DNA of 34,613 nucleotides from Lachnospiraceae bacterium (GCA_017455525.1 JAFTAP010000007.1:1-34613); one strand, 5' to 3'. Counted from the stretch's first letter, positions 24,369 through 34,545 are shown. A program made the numbers and translations. Notes: generated from the letters alone by a model not told the origin.

Positions 24369-26039
24369 CTAAAAAAGCCCTCTTATCCTTCCGTTATCAT
24401 CTACATCTATGTCATACGCCGCAGGGTGCTTTGAAAGCCCCGGCATTGTCATTATATCCCCCGTTAGCGCAACCACAAAACCCGCTCCGCTTGAAAGATA
24501 CGCCTCCCTCACTTTTAAGGTGAAACCGTCAGGAGCGCCTAAAAGCGTCGGATCGTCAGAGAATGAATACTGTGTTTTTGCCATGCAGACAGGGAAAGAA
24601 CCTCCGCCCATCTTTTCTATCTCTTCTATCTCCTTTAATGCCTTTGATGAAAAATCAACGCCTGACGCACCATAAATCTCTTTCGCTATAGTCTCTATCT
24701 TATTCCTTACAGACATCTCATCGGGATATAAAAGCTTGAAATCAGCCTTATCAGAAGACACGGCGTCTATTATCTTATTCGCAAGGTCTGCCGCTCCTTC
24801 TCCGCCCTTCTCCCAAGCCTCGGAATAAGAATAATCACAGCCCCTCTCCCTTGCGTATTCTTCAATAAACGCCTTCTCCTCTTCGGTATCTGTCGCAAAG
24901 GCATTCAGCGTCACTATCACAGGAAGACCGTATTTCTTCAGGTTATCTATATGCCGTCCGAGATTGGCTATGCCTTTTTTAAGTGCCCCCATATCAGGCT
25001 TAGAAAGCTCATCCTTTAAGACTCCGCCATTATACTTCAAAGCCCTTATGGTCGCCACTAGCACGACGGCAGAAGGCTTAAGCCCTGCTTTCCTGCACTT
25101 TATGTCAAAAAATTTCTCGGCTCCAAGATCTGCTCCGAAGCCCGCCTCGGTTATCACTATATCCGCAAGCTTTAACGCCGTCTTAGTCGCAATCACGGAG
25201 TTACACCCGTGCGCGATATTCGCAAAGGGACCTCCATGCACTATGACGGGGGTATGCTCTAAGGTCTGTATGAGGTTCGGCTGTATAGCATCCTTAAGCA
25301 GAGCAGCCATCGCTCCCACAGCCTTTATATCCCCTGCCGTAACGGGCTTTCCGTCAAGGTCGTAAGCCACTATCATGCGGGAGAGCCTTCGCTTTAAGTC
25401 CTCCATATCGGACGCAAGACAGAATATAGCCATTACCTCTGACGCTACGGTTATCGTAAAATGATCCTCCCTCACGAAGCCGTCTGCCTTAGAACCTAAG
25501 CCTACTACGACATTCCGCAATGCCCTGTCGTTTAAGTCAAGGCATCTTTTAAGCACTATACGCCTAGTGTCTATCCGAAGCTCGTTCCCCTGCTGGATAT
25601 GATTGTCTAGCATTGCCGCGCAGAGGTTATTCGCTGTAGTTATCGCATGAAAGTCGCCCGTGAAGTGAAGGTTAAGGTCCTCCATAGGGATAGCCTGCGC
25701 CATGCCGCCCCCTGCGGCTCCCCCCTTTATGCCAAAACAGGGACCTAATGACGGCTCCCTTAAGGCTATGACCGCTTTCTTTCCCAGCCTTCCCATAGCC
25801 TCGCCTATGCCTATGGTCTGTGTGGTCTTGCCCTCTCCCGCAGGCGTGGGATTAATTGCCGTCACAAGCACGAGCTTACCGTCAGGTCTGTCCTGTACCG
25901 ACCTTATAAAACTGTCCGAAATCTTTGCCTTATATTTGCCATATAGCTCAAGGTCGTCCTCTGCTATGTCAAGCTTTGACGCTATCTCTCTTATATGCAT
26001 GATTTCCGCGCTCTGCGCTATCTCTATATCCGTCTTCAT
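24369..26039 (-). CDS. fhs: Formate-tetrahydrofolate ligase
   Basis: ATP-dependent ligation of formate to tetrahydrofolate giving 10-formyl-THF, the substrate of FolD. The 556-residue length is normal. Visible landmarks are the P-loop region [57 protein letters not shown] and the C-terminal [17 protein letters not shown]. In Lachnospiraceae this pair serves one-carbon assimilation and sometimes acetogenesis; nothing else from the Wood-Ljungdahl pathway is in the window. It overlaps ftsK by 4 bp (ATGA). Confidence 0.97.
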   Translation of the reverse strand: MKTDIEIAQSAEIMHIREIASKLDIAEDDLELYGKYKAKISDSFIRSVQDRPDGKLVLVTAINPTPAGEGKTTQTIGIGEAMGRLGKKAVIALREPSLGPCFGIKGGAAGGGMAQAIPMEDLNLHFTGDFHAITTANNLCAAMLDNHIQQGNELRIDTRRIVLKRCLDLNDRALRNVVVGLGSKADGFVREDHFTITVASEVMAIFCLASDMEDLKRRLSRMIVAYDLDGKPVTAGDIKAVGAMAALLKDAIQPNLIQTLEHTPVIVHGGPFANIAHGCNSVIATKTALKLADIVITEAGFGADLGAEKFFDIKCRKAGLKPSAVVLVATIRALKYNGGVLKDELSKPDMGALKKGIANLGRHIDNLKKYGLPVIVTLNAFATDTEEEKAFIEEYARERGCDYSYSEAWEKGGEGAADLANKIIDAVSSDKADFKLLYPDEMSVRNKIETIAKEIYGASGVDFSSKALKEIEEIEKMGGGSFPVCMAKTQYSFSDDPTLLGAPDGFTLKVREAYLSSGAGFVVALTGDIMTMPGLSKHPAAYDIDVDDNGRIRGLF

Positions 26040-28780
26040 ACATGCTCCTCTTTATATGTCTCAAACTGCTCAGGCGTCATGACTATCCGTCTGCCCTTGG
26101 TTCCCATCTCCTCGCCGACTATGCCCTCCTCTGAGAGCTGATCCATGATGCGGGCAGCTCTGTTGAAGCCCAGCCGGAACTTTCTTTGCAGAAGCCCTAT
26201 TGACACCGTCTCCTTGTCAAGATTCACCGCAAACTCCGCCGCCTGCATGAATATCTCATCCGTATCATCTGATGCTGCCCCTGCATTCGCTAATCCCCCT
26301 TTGGGATTACCGCCCGAAGCCCCCGATACCACTGCGGCGTTTATCGCCTCTGTTATATCCTCTGACTTATCCTCGTCCTTTTTCTGATCCCTTATGAACT
26401 CCGCTACCGCCTCTACCTCTTCATCCGAAACAAAGGCTCCCTGCACCCTTGAAGGCTTTGAGGCACCTACGGGATAGAAAAGCATGTCTCCCTTTCCGAG
26501 AAGCTTCTCTGCTCCCACCATGTCAAGTATCGTGCGTGAATCAGTGCCCGAAGTCACGGTAAAGGCAACACGGCTTGGCATATTCGCCTTTATAAGCCCT
26601 GTTATGACATCGACGGAAGGTCTCTGCGTGGCAATTATAAGGTGCATGCCCGCAGCCCTTGCCTTCTGCGCAAGACGCACTATGGCAGTCTCCACGTCGC
26701 TCTTTGCCGTCATCATAAGATCGGCAAGCTCGTCTACGATTATGACTATCTGCGGCATAGGTGGCAAGCCCTCTTTCACGGCCCATGCATTATAACCCTT
26801 TAAGTCCCTCACGGCATGCTCAGCGAACTCTCCGTACCTCCTGTCCATCTCTATGACGCTCCAATTAAGCGCTCCCGCAGCCTTCTGGGGATCGGTCACG
26901 ACAGGCGTCATAAGGTGAGGTATGCCGTTATATATTGAAAGCTCCACTATCTTCGGATCTATCATCATAAGCTTCACTTCATCAGGCTTTGCCTTATAAA
27001 GTATGCTCATTATTATCGTATTGATGCAGACGGACTTACCCGCTCCCGTAGCCCCCGCTATAAGCACATGCGGCATCTTCGCTATATCAAATATGACAGG
27101 CTTGCCCGCTATGTCCTTTCCTACCGCAAAGGAAATCTTTGATTTAGAGCTCTTAAACTCCTCCGAATCAATAAGGTCTCTAAGCATCACAGGCGTGTTC
27201 TCCGCGTTCGGAACCTCTATCCCTATCGCGCTCTTCCCCGGTATCGGAGCCTCTATCCTGATGCTCTCCGCCGCAAGCGCAAGCTTTATATCATCGGTAA
27301 GGCTGACTATCTTCGATACCTTAACTCCCGCCTCCGGAAGCATCTCATACCTTGTGACGGTAGGTCCCTGGCTTACGTCAGTCATCGTGACGTTAACGCC
27401 GAAGCTTGCAAGCGTGTCCTTAAGCTTCTGCGCGATCTCCATCTGCTCGCGTTTCGCATTCACGGTGCCTCGTTTTCCGGCTTTGAGCATCGCCACAGGC
27501 GGAAGCACATAATCAGACACCTGCTCGTCTGTTACTTCTACTCCGTCGGGTATCTTGGACGATGCGACCTTACGCTTTACGGGTGCCTTAGTCTCGCCTA
27601 AGCCACCATTACTTTTCTTATTGCTCCTATCATCAATACCTGAATATCCATTGTCAAGTCTTGTAACCTTATGCTCCGGTTCAGGCTCATCTGCTTTCAT
27701 AGCACTAAGAAGATCCGATACATCATTTTCCTTTTCCGGAGCCTTCATTGCCTCAAGGATATCCGGAGCACCGCTTCCCCGCATACTGTTTTCCATTATA
27801 TCAGACGTATGATCATTTGCATCCGGTGCAGAATTGTTCTCATTTCCAAGTATACGCTCTTCAAGCTTCTGTTCAAGCACGTCGAGGTCCTTCGCCTCGG
27901 ATGCCGTAAGCTCCGTCATCTCATCGGTGCTCTCATCCTCAGGCTCTAACTTAAGCCTCGATATCGTATCCCCCATAGGCTGCGGCCTGCCGGGATATAC
28001 TCCCTCGCTTCTACGTCTCCTTCTCCTGTCCTTCCTTATCTCCTCCTGCCTAAACTCTATACCGTCTACTATGCTCTCCGCCGCTTCCTTTGAGCTTTCC
28101 TTTATAAGTCTTATTATAGACCTTCCCGTAAGCACGCCGATACAAATGATAAGCAGAGTAATCATGATGATGACCGTTCCAAACTGCCCCAGGGCTTCCG
28201 ACAAGAACGCATAGATATGTCCCGGTATCAGTCCGCCTCCGCGTCTTTGCTCCATGCCGTATCTGAAATACGCATCGCCTTCAAAGCTGGACTTCCTTGT
28301 CTCAAAGTCTCCGCTCCACGCCATAGCAAAAAACATCGCAATGATAAGATATGTGAGCCATATCATCACAGCCTTTGCCACAGCCTCGTTATTGGCATGG
28401 TTCGCAACAAGCATGACTACTGTGAAGAATAGAGCGAAAGGGAAGATATATGCCGCCGAGCCGAAAAGTCCGAAAAGAAAGGATGCGACCGCCGTTCCCG
28501 CCTTGCCTATTATACCGAAGTTCGCAAGGAATAAAAGCACGCACAGTGCAAGCAGTATAAGGATTCCCGCCTCTGATGCGGGGCTGTAGCCTTCCCCTGC
28601 TTCCCCGGGCCTTCTCCTTGGAAGGCTGATCTCCTCTTCCCGTGTGCCCTTTCCTTTTGTTTTCTTTGATGTAGTACTTTTACCGCTCTTATTTGCGGTG
28701 CTTTTAGCCGTAGTCTTTTTCTTTGTTGATGGCTTGCTTGCCTTACTGCTTCTTGTCGCCGTCTTCTTTGCCTCTGTCAT
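26036..28780 (-). CDS. ftsK: DNA translocase FtsK/SpoIIIE
   Basis: Membrane-anchored hexameric motor that pumps chromosomal DNA through the division or sporulation septum. The 914-residue protein starts with a Lys/Ser/Thr-rich tail (1-60) and has about four membrane segments (about 70-225). A long acidic linker follows, then the alpha/beta motor with Walker [10 protein letters not shown] around 575-582 and Walker [16 protein letters not shown]-terminal winged-helix gamma domain ([20 protein letters not shown]) reads orienting DNA motifs. The ribosome site is weak (GTGAAG). Whether it acts as SpoIIIE or a vegetative FtsK cannot be told from sequence. Confidence 0.95.
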   Translation of the reverse strand: MTEAKKTATRSSKASKPSTKKKTTAKSTANKSGKSTTSKKTKGKGTREEEISLPRRRPGEAGEGYSPASEAGILILLALCVLLFLANFGIIGKAGTAVASFLFGLFGSAAYIFPFALFFTVVMLVANHANNEAVAKAVMIWLTYLIIAMFFAMAWSGDFETRKSSFEGDAYFRYGMEQRRGGGLIPGHIYAFLSEALGQFGTVIIMITLLIICIGVLTGRSIIRLIKESSKEAAESIVDGIEFRQEEIRKDRRRRRRSEGVYPGRPQPMGDTISRLKLEPEDESTDEMTELTASEAKDLDVLEQKLEERILGNENNSAPDANDHTSDIMENSMRGSGAPDILEAMKAPEKENDVSDLLSAMKADEPEPEHKVTRLDNGYSGIDDRSNKKSNGGLGETKAPVKRKVASSKIPDGVEVTDEQVSDYVLPPVAMLKAGKRGTVNAKREQMEIAQKLKDTLASFGVNVTMTDVSQGPTVTRYEMLPEAGVKVSKIVSLTDDIKLALAAESIRIEAPIPGKSAIGIEVPNAENTPVMLRDLIDSEEFKSSKSKISFAVGKDIAGKPVIFDIAKMPHVLIAGATGAGKSVCINTIIMSILYKAKPDEVKLMMIDPKIVELSIYNGIPHLMTPVVTDPQKAAGALNWSVIEMDRRYGEFAEHAVRDLKGYNAWAVKEGLPPMPQIVIIVDELADLMMTAKSDVETAIVRLAQKARAAGMHLIIATQRPSVDVITGLIKANMPSRVAFTVTSGTDSRTILDMVGAEKLLGKGDMLFYPVGASKPSRVQGAFVSDEEVEAVAEFIRDQKKDEDKSEDITEAINAAVVSGASGGNPKGGLANAGAASDDTDEIFMQAAEFAVNLDKETVSIGLLQRKFRLGFNRAARIMDQLSEEGIVGEEMGTKGRRIVMTPEQFETYKEEHV

Positions 28781-28857
28781 GTATTACTTCACTTTACTTC
28801 TTCACGCCTTTTATCTTTATATCCCGGCGAGGCTTCCAGTGAACAGATGATCCTCGC

Positions 28858-29703
28858 TTACTTTGTAAGGAAATGCCCGACTATCGCTATTATCCCTATT
28901 ATCAGACAGTATATTGAGAAATATATATACCTCTTCCTTCTGACAACGTTTATCATTATCCTTATCGCAAGGTATCCGACTATCGCCGAAACTGCCATTC
29001 CTATCACGTAAGCTATGACCGTGCTTCCCTCGACCGAAGCCCCCGCCGCATCCTTTATCTCAAGCACCGCAGCCCCCAGCACGGCAGGTATCGACATGAT
29101 GAAGGAATACTTCACCGCCGTCTCCTTCTTTATCCCAAGCATCAGGCAGGCGGCTATCGTAGCCCCGCTCCTTGATATGCCGGGGATAGTCGCTACGCCC
29201 TGAGCCATGCCTATCTCGAAAGCATTTAAATATGTGATCTTCTTTATTCCCTTGCGTCCGTCGCCTATCCTGTCGCAGATGAATAAAAGCACTGAAGTGA
29301 TCAAAAGACCGATGCCCGGTATCAGGAGTGTTGTAGATGCGTAAGCTACGAAATCCCTGTCTATATAACCGATTATGCCCGTTGGTATAGTGCTCACTAC
29401 GATAAGCAGCACGAACCTCCTGTATGCGGAGCTCAGCACTATCACGTCGGGATCTCTGAACCGTCTGATAAAGTCTGAAATTATCCCGAAAAACTCGATC
29501 ACCAGCTTCACGATATCCCGCCAGAACACTATGAATATCGCTATCAGCGTGCCTATATGAAGCAGCACGTCGAATAAAAGCCCTGTGTCAGTCTCTATAT
29601 GAAAAAGGTTCTGCACTATCGCCAGATGTCCCGATGACGACACCGGAAGGAATTCCGCAAGCCCCTGTATTATTCCCAGTATTATCGCTTGAAATATATT
29701 CAT
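28858..29703 (-). CDS. uppP: Undecaprenyl-diphosphate phosphatase UppP (BacA)
   Basis: Dephosphorylates undecaprenyl diphosphate to recycle the carrier lipid for peptidoglycan, and confers bacitracin tolerance. The 281-residue membrane protein has about eight helices and the two family signatures: EFLPVSSSGHL (17-27), with its catalytic Glu and Ser residues, and PGISRSGATI near residue 175. It follows leuD by 47 bp. A GCGAGG/CCTCGC inverted repeat lies in the 77-bp gap to ftsK, without a T tract. Confidence 0.95.
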   Translation of the reverse strand: MNIFQAIILGIIQGLAEFLPVSSSGHLAIVQNLFHIETDTGLLFDVLLHIGTLIAIFIVFWRDIVKLVIEFFGIISDFIRRFRDPDVIVLSSAYRRFVLLIVVSTIPTGIIGYIDRDFVAYASTTLLIPGIGLLITSVLLFICDRIGDGRKGIKKITYLNAFEIGMAQGVATIPGISRSGATIAACLMLGIKKETAVKYSFIMSIPAVLGAAVLEIKDAAGASVEGSTVIAYVIGMAVSAIVGYLAIRIMINVVRRKRYIYFSIYCLIIGIIAIVGHFLTK

Positions 29704-29750
29704 CCGTTATTCTCCATAAGCTTTCCTTGCCTTAACCTCTCCGATAGCCT

Positions 29751-30242
29751 TTATGAGCTTGATCTGTTTATATAATCCACAAGCCCGCCTGCGCTTATTA
29801 TCCCCTGCATGAAAGCCGGGAACGGCGTGCCCTGATAGCTCGCTCCGGTAGTCAGGTCTTTTATCTCACCGCTGTCAAAATCAATCTCGACCTCATCGCC
29901 CGCTTTTATTCCCTCCGATGCTTCCTTACACTCGATTATAGGCAAACCTATATTTATCGCATTCCTGAAGAATATCCTCGCAAAAGTCTCCGCTATCACA
30001 CAGGAAATCCCCGCTTCCTTTATTACTATAGGCGCATGCTCCCTCGACGAGCCGCACCCGAAGTTCTTGCCCGCAACCATGATATCGCCTGCGCTCACCT
30101 TCTTCACGAACTCCGTATCGATGTCCTCCATGCAGTGTGAGGCAAGCTCCTTCTTATCCTGTATCGCAAGATATCTTGCAGGAATAATAACGTCCGTGTC
30201 AACGTTATTGCCATATTTAAATACTCTTCCCTTTGCTTCCAT
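29751..30242 (-). CDS. leuD: 3-isopropylmalate dehydratase small subunit
   Basis: Swivel-domain subunit of isopropylmalate isomerase, which converts 2- to 3-isopropylmalate in leucine synthesis together with LeuC. The 163-residue short (archaeal/clostridial-type) form shows [32 protein letters not shown] and [15 protein letters not shown]. It begins 75 bp after leuC; the gap has a small GCC-GTAA-GGC hairpin and the ribosome site CGGAGA. The encoded subunit resembles those that pair with 420-residue LeuC. Confidence 0.95.
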   Translation of the reverse strand: MEAKGRVFKYGNNVDTDVIIPARYLAIQDKKELASHCMEDIDTEFVKKVSAGDIMVAGKNFGCGSSREHAPIVIKEAGISCVIAETFARIFFRNAINIGLPIIECKEASEGIKAGDEVEIDFDSGEIKDLTTGASYQGTPFPAFMQGIISAGGLVDYINRSSS

Positions 30243-30317
30243 AAATCAAATCTCCGTTACGCCTTAACTGAATCTGTTGTTTATTCTACCTCTGCCTTAC
30301 GGCATAATTCATTATCT

Positions 30318-31580
30318 TCACCCTCTTGGGTCAGCTATATACCCCTTAATGGCCGATGCAGCAGCGACCGCCGGGCTTGCAAGATACACTTCTGAGTTCA
30401 CATGCCCCATACGCCCGACGAAATTCCTGTTAGTAGTCGATATGCACCTCTCTCCCGCCGCAAGGATTCCCATATACCCTCCGAGACATGGTCCGCAGGT
30501 AGGCGTAGAGACGATAGCGCCTGCCTCTATGAAATCCTTTATAAGCCCCTCTTCCAAAGCCTTCAGGTATATCTTCTGCGTGCCGGGGATGACTATGCAT
30601 CTTACATCCTTCGCAATACTGTGCCCCCTTATTATCTCTGCCGCAGCCCTAAGGTCTGATATCCTGCCGTTAGTACAGCTTCCGATGACCGCCTGATCTA
30701 CCTTTATATTGTCTTTCACCGCCTCGTCTATGGTCTTCGTATTAGAGGGCAGATGTGGATAAGACACCGTGGGCTTAAGCTCTGATAGGTCTATGGTATA
30801 TTCCTCCGCATACTCCGCATCACTGTCAGCCTCATATACCTTATAAGGCCTCTCTCCATGCGCCTTCATGTATTCTATCGCTATATCGTCCACGGGGAAG
30901 ATGCCGTTCTTTCCGCCCGCTTCAATTGCCATGTTAGCTATGGTAAGCCTGTCGTCGATGTTAAGCTCGCTGATACCCTCGCCCGTAAACTCCATAGACC
31001 TGTATAACGCGCCGTCCACGCCTATCATACCGATTATATGAAGAATAAGATCCTTGCCCGATACGTAAGGCTGTTTCTTTCCTACGATGTTGAACTTAAT
31101 AGCTTCAGGAACCTTAAACCATGCCTTGCCCGTAGCCATTCCGGCAGCCATATCCGTAGAGCCGACTCCCGTAGAGAAAGCCCCCAAAGCGCCATAGGTA
31201 CAGGTATGAGAATCAGCCCCTATGATAAGGTCTCCCGCAACCGTAAGCCCCTCCTCGGGAAGCAGGGCGTGCTCTATGCCCATCTTTCCTACATCGAAAT
31301 AATTCGTAAGCTCATGCTTTGCCGCGAAGTCCCTGCAGCACTTGCAGTTCTCGGCAGACTTTATATCCTTATTCGGTATGAAATGATCCATGACAAGAGC
31401 GATCTTATCCTTATCGAATACCTTATCGCTCTTAAAGCCGTCCATGACGCTGATAGCGACAGGAGTTGTTATATCATTGCCAAGCACGAGGTCAAGCGAA
31501 GCCTCTATTAGCTGTCCCGCCTTAACCTCAGGCAGCCCCGCATGATCTGCGAGTATCTTCTGTGACATAGTCATTCCCAT
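30318..31580 (-). CDS. leuC: 3-isopropylmalate dehydratase large subunit
   Basis: The [4Fe-4S] aconitase-type subunit of isopropylmalate isomerase. The 420-residue short form has the expected cluster cysteines in IGSCTNGR and [13 protein letters not shown], plus [24 protein letters not shown] and the C-terminal NRNFVGRMG. The frame is open to 31643, but that start lies upstream of the predicted transcription start. ATG 31580 has GAGGAGA upstream and gives the normal N-terminus [15 protein letters not shown]. leuA and leuB are not in the window. Confidence 0.95.
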   Translation of the reverse strand: MGMTMSQKILADHAGLPEVKAGQLIEASLDLVLGNDITTPVAISVMDGFKSDKVFDKDKIALVMDHFIPNKDIKSAENCKCCRDFAAKHELTNYFDVGKMGIEHALLPEEGLTVAGDLIIGADSHTCTYGALGAFSTGVGSTDMAAGMATGKAWFKVPEAIKFNIVGKKQPYVSGKDLILHIIGMIGVDGALYRSMEFTGEGISELNIDDRLTIANMAIEAGGKNGIFPVDDIAIEYMKAHGERPYKVYEADSDAEYAEEYTIDLSELKPTVSYPHLPSNTKTIDEAVKDNIKVDQAVIGSCTNGRISDLRAAAEIIRGHSIAKDVRCIVIPGTQKIYLKALEEGLIKDFIEAGAIVSTPTCGPCLGGYMGILAAGERCISTTNRNFVGRMGHVNSEVYLASPAVAAASAIKGYIADPRG

Positions 31581-31624
31581 ATCCGTATTCTCTCCTCTGA
31601 TATTCAGAACACCATAACCCCAAA

Positions 31625-31653
31625 ATATTATCATATCTGCCAAATGAATACAA
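31625..31653 (-). promoter_or_regulatory. Promoter of leuCD
   Basis: Minus strand TTGTAT (31648-31653), 17-nt spacer ending in TGA, TAATAT (31625-31630); the TG makes an extended -10. It predicts a leader of about 38 nt, too short for a T-box or leucine attenuator, and supports the start at 31580. Confidence 0.6.
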
Positions 31654-31670
31654 ACTTATCCGGCACTTTG

Positions 31671-31740
31671 CTATTTCACAGTTCTTGTATTATGGGTGCC
31701 ATCCGTTATTCCTGTCAATATAGAACTCACATATTTAAAT
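31671..31740 (-). pseudogene. Decayed 3' fragment of a paralogue of the 33.5-34.5 kb gene
   Basis: The minus strand reads TGITDGTHNTRTVK followed by a TAG stop. This closely matches MGITDGAHNLRTVK near the C-terminus of the gene at 33472-34461. The DNA match over about 45 bases (here from 31674, there from 33525) is roughly four in five identical by eye. Upstream the open frame runs only about 22 codons before a stop, so it is a remnant, with its own stop earlier than in the paralogue. Confidence 0.6.
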
Positions 31741-31857
31741 ATCTACCGTATTTGCAGCTATTAAGGATCTGTTCATAAAGCAATAAGAATCATAAAGAGA
31801 CTATTAACCTGTACAGATTCTCCAAGCATCATGAGAACCCAATTGCCGGATGCTGAT

Positions 31858-32492
31858 TTATTTTACTAAATACATCCTTCGTTCAGGATCACGGCCGATT
31901 TGTACATTCCTGCAAATGTCTATTTTTCTCTCATACCATTCACATATTCTGTCCGTAAATCTATCTGATATAAACTCATCCTTAGCGTATAAATCTCTAA
32001 TGAATTGTGCTGATGGCAGCTTTGTAAGATCTATTACATATGGATCCGTCACAAGTTTGAGCAACTTACTCTCAGTCTTGGCGAAGCCTGATATTTCCAT
32101 TTTCTGCAGTTCTTTGACGTTTCTTGGAAGTTCCCTATTAGCAAAAAGACAATCGCCGCTATCGTATATGGGAGCCATACGCAGAAACTTCAGACTGTCA
32201 GCGTCTCTGAGTATGGATACATTATTGAGATGCCTGTCATATCCAGTCAATATGTAGTCAACCATTACCTGATATTCAAGGTCATGCCTTAGCTGATCTT
32301 TGTTAATTCCATGATTTCCACATATGTTGATGAAATGTTCGTAATAAGATGTGTTGCTGTCTATCTTTTCCGATGTCACTACAGACCATGCGGAGAGCAA
32401 TTCTCTGTCCAGCGATGTAAAAGCATCTGAAATGCAGCGATATTGCCATTGTCATCAAGCTGCAGCATCGTCAGTATTTCGTTTTTTCGCAT
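31858..32492 (-). pseudogene. HipA-like kinase with internal deletion and frameshift
   Basis: The intact start is an ATG at 32492 overlapping the upstream stop as TGATG. It reads MRKNEILTMLQLDDNGNIAAF and then runs out of frame to a TAG at 32379 after 37 residues. A second frame, open from a TGA at 32452, carries SDAFTSLDRELLSAWSVV and about 180 further residues. These include the kinase catalytic segment VDYILTGYDRHLNN, the metal segment APIYDSGDCLF and the normal C-terminus. Firmicutes HipA-like kinases of this kind have over 100 residues between the two parts, holding the ATP-binding N-lobe. The gene is therefore probably inactive, although the C-terminal part alone might still be made. 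Confidence 0.75.
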
Positions 32493-32926
32493 CAGATAAT
32501 ATCTGTTGCCTTCCATGCCTCTAATTCCTCCATGTCTTTTTTGTATTTGATTTCATCCCTTATTCTTTTGTATTCCCATTCTGCAGCATCTTTTACAAAT
32601 GGCTTATTTATCAGGTTTGCCTTAAAGAGGCGCTCTGTCCCTGAGTATTCTCCGATCTTGTAATCCAGATAATAATACTTGTTTTTAACTATCACTTTGG
32701 CTTTACTGTCATCAGAGAGGTTTGTGCTTTCTTTACACATATCATAAAATGTATGGAAATCAATCTGACATGCCGATGCCAGCTTGATTGCCGTTCCTAC
32801 ATATACCCTGTCTATGTCTACCTTCCCATTCACGAGTTCACTCACGGTTGTGTATGGTATACCTGTGCATTTGCTTAATGAAGCTACAGTTCTTTCTGAT
32901 TCCTTTAGATATTGATTAATATTCAT
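32492..32926 (-). CDS. HipB-like helix-turn-helix regulator
   Basis: A 144-residue DNA-binding protein. An N-terminal helix-turn-helix (ASLSKCTGIPYTTVSELVNG, about 15-34) is followed by a helical stretch IKLASACQIDFHTFYDM. A C-terminal domain (YYLDYKIGEYSGTERLFKANLINKP...) resembles those encoded next to HipA-like kinases in Firmicutes. The stop overlaps the kinase start (TGATG), the usual antitoxin-toxin coupling. It has AGGAGA before the ATG and a clear promoter with a palindromic operator upstream, implying autoregulation. Unlike the kinase it appears intact. Confidence 0.8.
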   Translation of the reverse strand: MNINQYLKESERTVASLSKCTGIPYTTVSELVNGKVDIDRVYVGTAIKLASACQIDFHTFYDMCKESTNLSDDSKAKVIVKNKYYYLDYKIGEYSGTERLFKANLINKPFVKDAAEWEYKRIRDEIKYKKDMEELEAWKATDII

Positions 32927-32938
32927 AATATCTCCTAT

Positions 32939-32982
32939 TAACGCTATAGCGTTATAATATCATGCATATATATCTGTGTAAA
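32939..32982 (-). promoter_or_regulatory. Promoter and palindromic operator of the HipB-like gene
   Basis: Minus strand TTTACA (32977-32982), 17-nt spacer, TATTAT (32954-32959). Directly downstream, and covering the expected transcription start, is the perfect 16-bp palindrome TAACGCTATAGCGTTA (32939-32954). Its position fits a repressor operator bound by the HipB-like protein, as in other hip-type loci. The binding itself is inferred. Confidence 0.7.
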
Positions 32983-33053
32983 GTCGGACAGTAGCGCCTG
33001 TCAGTACGTTCATACAAGGCAACCTTTAAGGGGTAATACGACGGCCTAATGAG

Positions 33054-33087
33054 AAGTCCCCGGTTATCAGACGATGATCGGGGGCTT
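33054..33087. repeat. Inverted repeat in the gap downstream of the TspO fragment
   Basis: AAGTCCCCG (33054-33062) pairs with CGGGGGCTT (33079-33087), allowing one G-T pair, with a further ATCA/TGAT inside the loop. The plus strand continues into ATATTTATGTT, a poor terminator tail. The rest of 32983-33151 shows no gene I can support. Confidence 0.45.
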
Positions 33088-33151
33088 ATATTTATGTTAT
33101 ATAAAACCTTTTCGATTCGAATCAGGGATGAAATTGTCAGCGAGATAGAGA

Positions 33152-33406
33152 TTATTTCCAAAAAACCGGGAGAAGCCGCAACGAGATTTGGTTCATTGCG
33201 CACCATACACCATATGACTCTCCGGTATTATCATATGCTATATTGAAAAGGAGTGCTATCGGAAACACTATCGGAGCAGGGGAAAGGGTCGGTTTTACTA
33301 TGGTATCCCTGTATATAGCCGTACCCTCTCTTGTAAGCATCCCGACGCCAAAACCGCATGCTTCAACCAACACCACACAAATCACATATGTCAGTATGTT
33401 CTTCAT
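33152..33406 (-). pseudogene. Truncated TspO/MBR-family protein
   Basis: The reading frame starts at an ATG (33406) with AGGAGAG upstream. It encodes an N-terminal membrane helix followed by GMLTREGTAIYRDTIVKPTLSPAPIVFPIA, partly quoted, which matches the first helix and loop of TspO tryptophan-rich sensory proteins (KP-LSPP--VFP). After FPIA the sequence stops resembling the family, and the frame closes at residue 84, against a usual length of about 150-160. It is best read as a 5' remnant left by a deletion. It lies 65 bp downstream of the membrane-anchored gene on the same strand. Confidence 0.6.
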
Positions 33407-33471
33407 TTCACTCTCCTCTGCATGTATTATAAAAAGAATAAACCAGCAATCTCTCGTCCCCTCGATTGTCT

Positions 33472-34461
33472 CTAATCCATAAGGATCGTATGCATTGTGT
33501 TTATTTCCTGATCCATGTCATCATATTTCACAGTTCTTAAATTATGAGCACCATCAGTTATTCCCATCAGCTCGTCATATGCCTTATTGTATTCTTCTTC
33601 ACTGACTATATACTCATCTTCCGGATAGTCCACCTGAACTGCATCCGGTCCGGTACCGTTTATCGAAGGATAATTATCCTTATGCGATCCGTCAGCCCCG
33701 TCAGGAAGCGTATATCCCGCATAGTGATAAATCTCCTCACTGCTCATGCCCTCCTTCGGTCTCCCTGTTCCATCGCTTGCTACCGAGCCTATTGCCTCAG
33801 ACTTGTCACCATCTAACCGGGATACGATCACCATATATAGTCCCTGATTACCATACTGACTGGCTACCCTGTTGCCATGCTCAACATACTCTATTCTGCC
33901 GAACTGTGAGAACTCCCCGATTCTGACAACCTCTTTTTTCTCTGCAATATACTTAAAGATAAATATCCCATCCGGCGTATGATTGCTAATGCCCAGCAGC
34001 AGTTCCGGTATATCATCCTCGTCTATATATGCGAGCTCGAATCTTGGACTTCCGGTACTAATCATTTCATCCAACATATCCTGCCCTATGCTGCTGTCAT
34101 ATGCAGCTACAGCCTCCTGATACGCCTCTGACTCATTCCAGTCAGGATCACATTGCCTGAAATAATCCGTAATAGACTCATATTCATAAGCCTTCTCCGG
34201 GCGCGTTGTCTCTTCTTCGGAATCTTTCGTTTCGCTTACAGATTCAGTTCCCTTTGAGGAACCCACTTCAGCTTCTGTATGCTCTGTATCCCTTCCAACT
34301 GCATCAGTCTGGCTTCTTTCGCTATATGATGGATCTTCGTGTGCTGCTGACTCCGGAGTACTATGTCCATCAATGATCATCATCGTCACGAAGGAAACTA
34401 TTACCCCCATCATAAATCCTATTAATATATCAAATATGCGTTTTCTGTCCATCAACCGCAT
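33472..34461 (-). CDS. Membrane-anchored extracellular protein of unknown function
   Basis: About 329 residues. A short basic N-terminus (MRLMDRKR) and a single helix IFDILIGFMMGVIVSFVTMMII form an uncleaved signal anchor. A Ser/Thr/Glu-rich linker of about 70 residues follows, then an extracellular domain with RFELAYIDEDDIPELLLGIS, IGEFSQFGRIEYVEHGNRV and a Tyr/Asp-rich end. The IDEDDIPELLLG pattern recurs in Lachnospiraceae surface proteins of unknown role. The start may be 34461 or 34452; the longer frame to 34608 is unlikely because it would run through the promoter and a divergent gene start. A decayed copy of its 3' end lies at 31671-31740. Confidence 0.75.
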   Translation of the reverse strand: MRLMDRKRIFDILIGFMMGVIVSFVTMMIIDGHSTPESAAHEDPSYSERSQTDAVGRDTEHTEAEVGSSKGTESVSETKDSEEETTRPEKAYEYESITDYFRQCDPDWNESEAYQEAVAAYDSSIGQDMLDEMISTGSPRFELAYIDEDDIPELLLGISNHTPDGIFIFKYIAEKKEVVRIGEFSQFGRIEYVEHGNRVASQYGNQGLYMVIVSRLDGDKSEAIGSVASDGTGRPKEGMSSEEIYHYAGYTLPDGADGSHKDNYPSINGTGPDAVQVDYPEDEYIVSEEEYNKAYDELMGITDGAHNLRTVKYDDMDQEINTMHTILMD

Positions 34462-34491
34462 TTCCTGCGTCACCCCTGAGTTCCGAAGTTT

Positions 34492-34500
34492 AGTATAGCA
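34492..34500 (-). promoter_or_regulatory. Extended -10 promoter of the membrane-anchored gene
   Basis: Minus strand TGC-TATACT (34500-34492), an extended -10 element that would start transcription about 25 nt before the ATG at 34461. A TTGACA at 34540-34545 is too far away to be its -35. Confidence 0.45.
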
Positions 34501-34508
34501 TATATCAT

Positions 34509-34545
34509 CCGCAAACCCTTGTGGTATGCGGAAATTTTTTGTCAA
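34509..34545 (+). terminator. Inverted repeat with T tract in the divergent intergenic region
   Basis: CCGCA-A-ACC / GGT-A-TGCGG (34509-34531) forms a stem with a 5-nt loop and is followed on the plus strand by AAATTTTTTG. It has terminator form, but no plus-strand gene precedes it. It may equally be a regulatory inverted repeat between two divergent promoters. Confidence 0.35.

Noticed and set aside
27003-27512. 169-codon plus-strand ORF inside ftsK
   Set aside because: Antisense to the motor domain of ftsK, with composition of a complementary frame.
31581-31857. T-box or leucine attenuator before leuC
   Set aside because: No GGTGG-type T-box motif, and the predicted leader after the promoter is only about 38 nt.
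32952-33206. 84-codon minus-strand ORF upstream of the HipB-like gene
   Set aside because: Runs through the hip promoter and operator and shows no protein-like conservation pattern.
33049-33246. 65-codon plus-strand ORF after the inverted repeat
   Set aside because: No ribosome site, runs antisense over the end of the TspO remnant, no recognisable motif.
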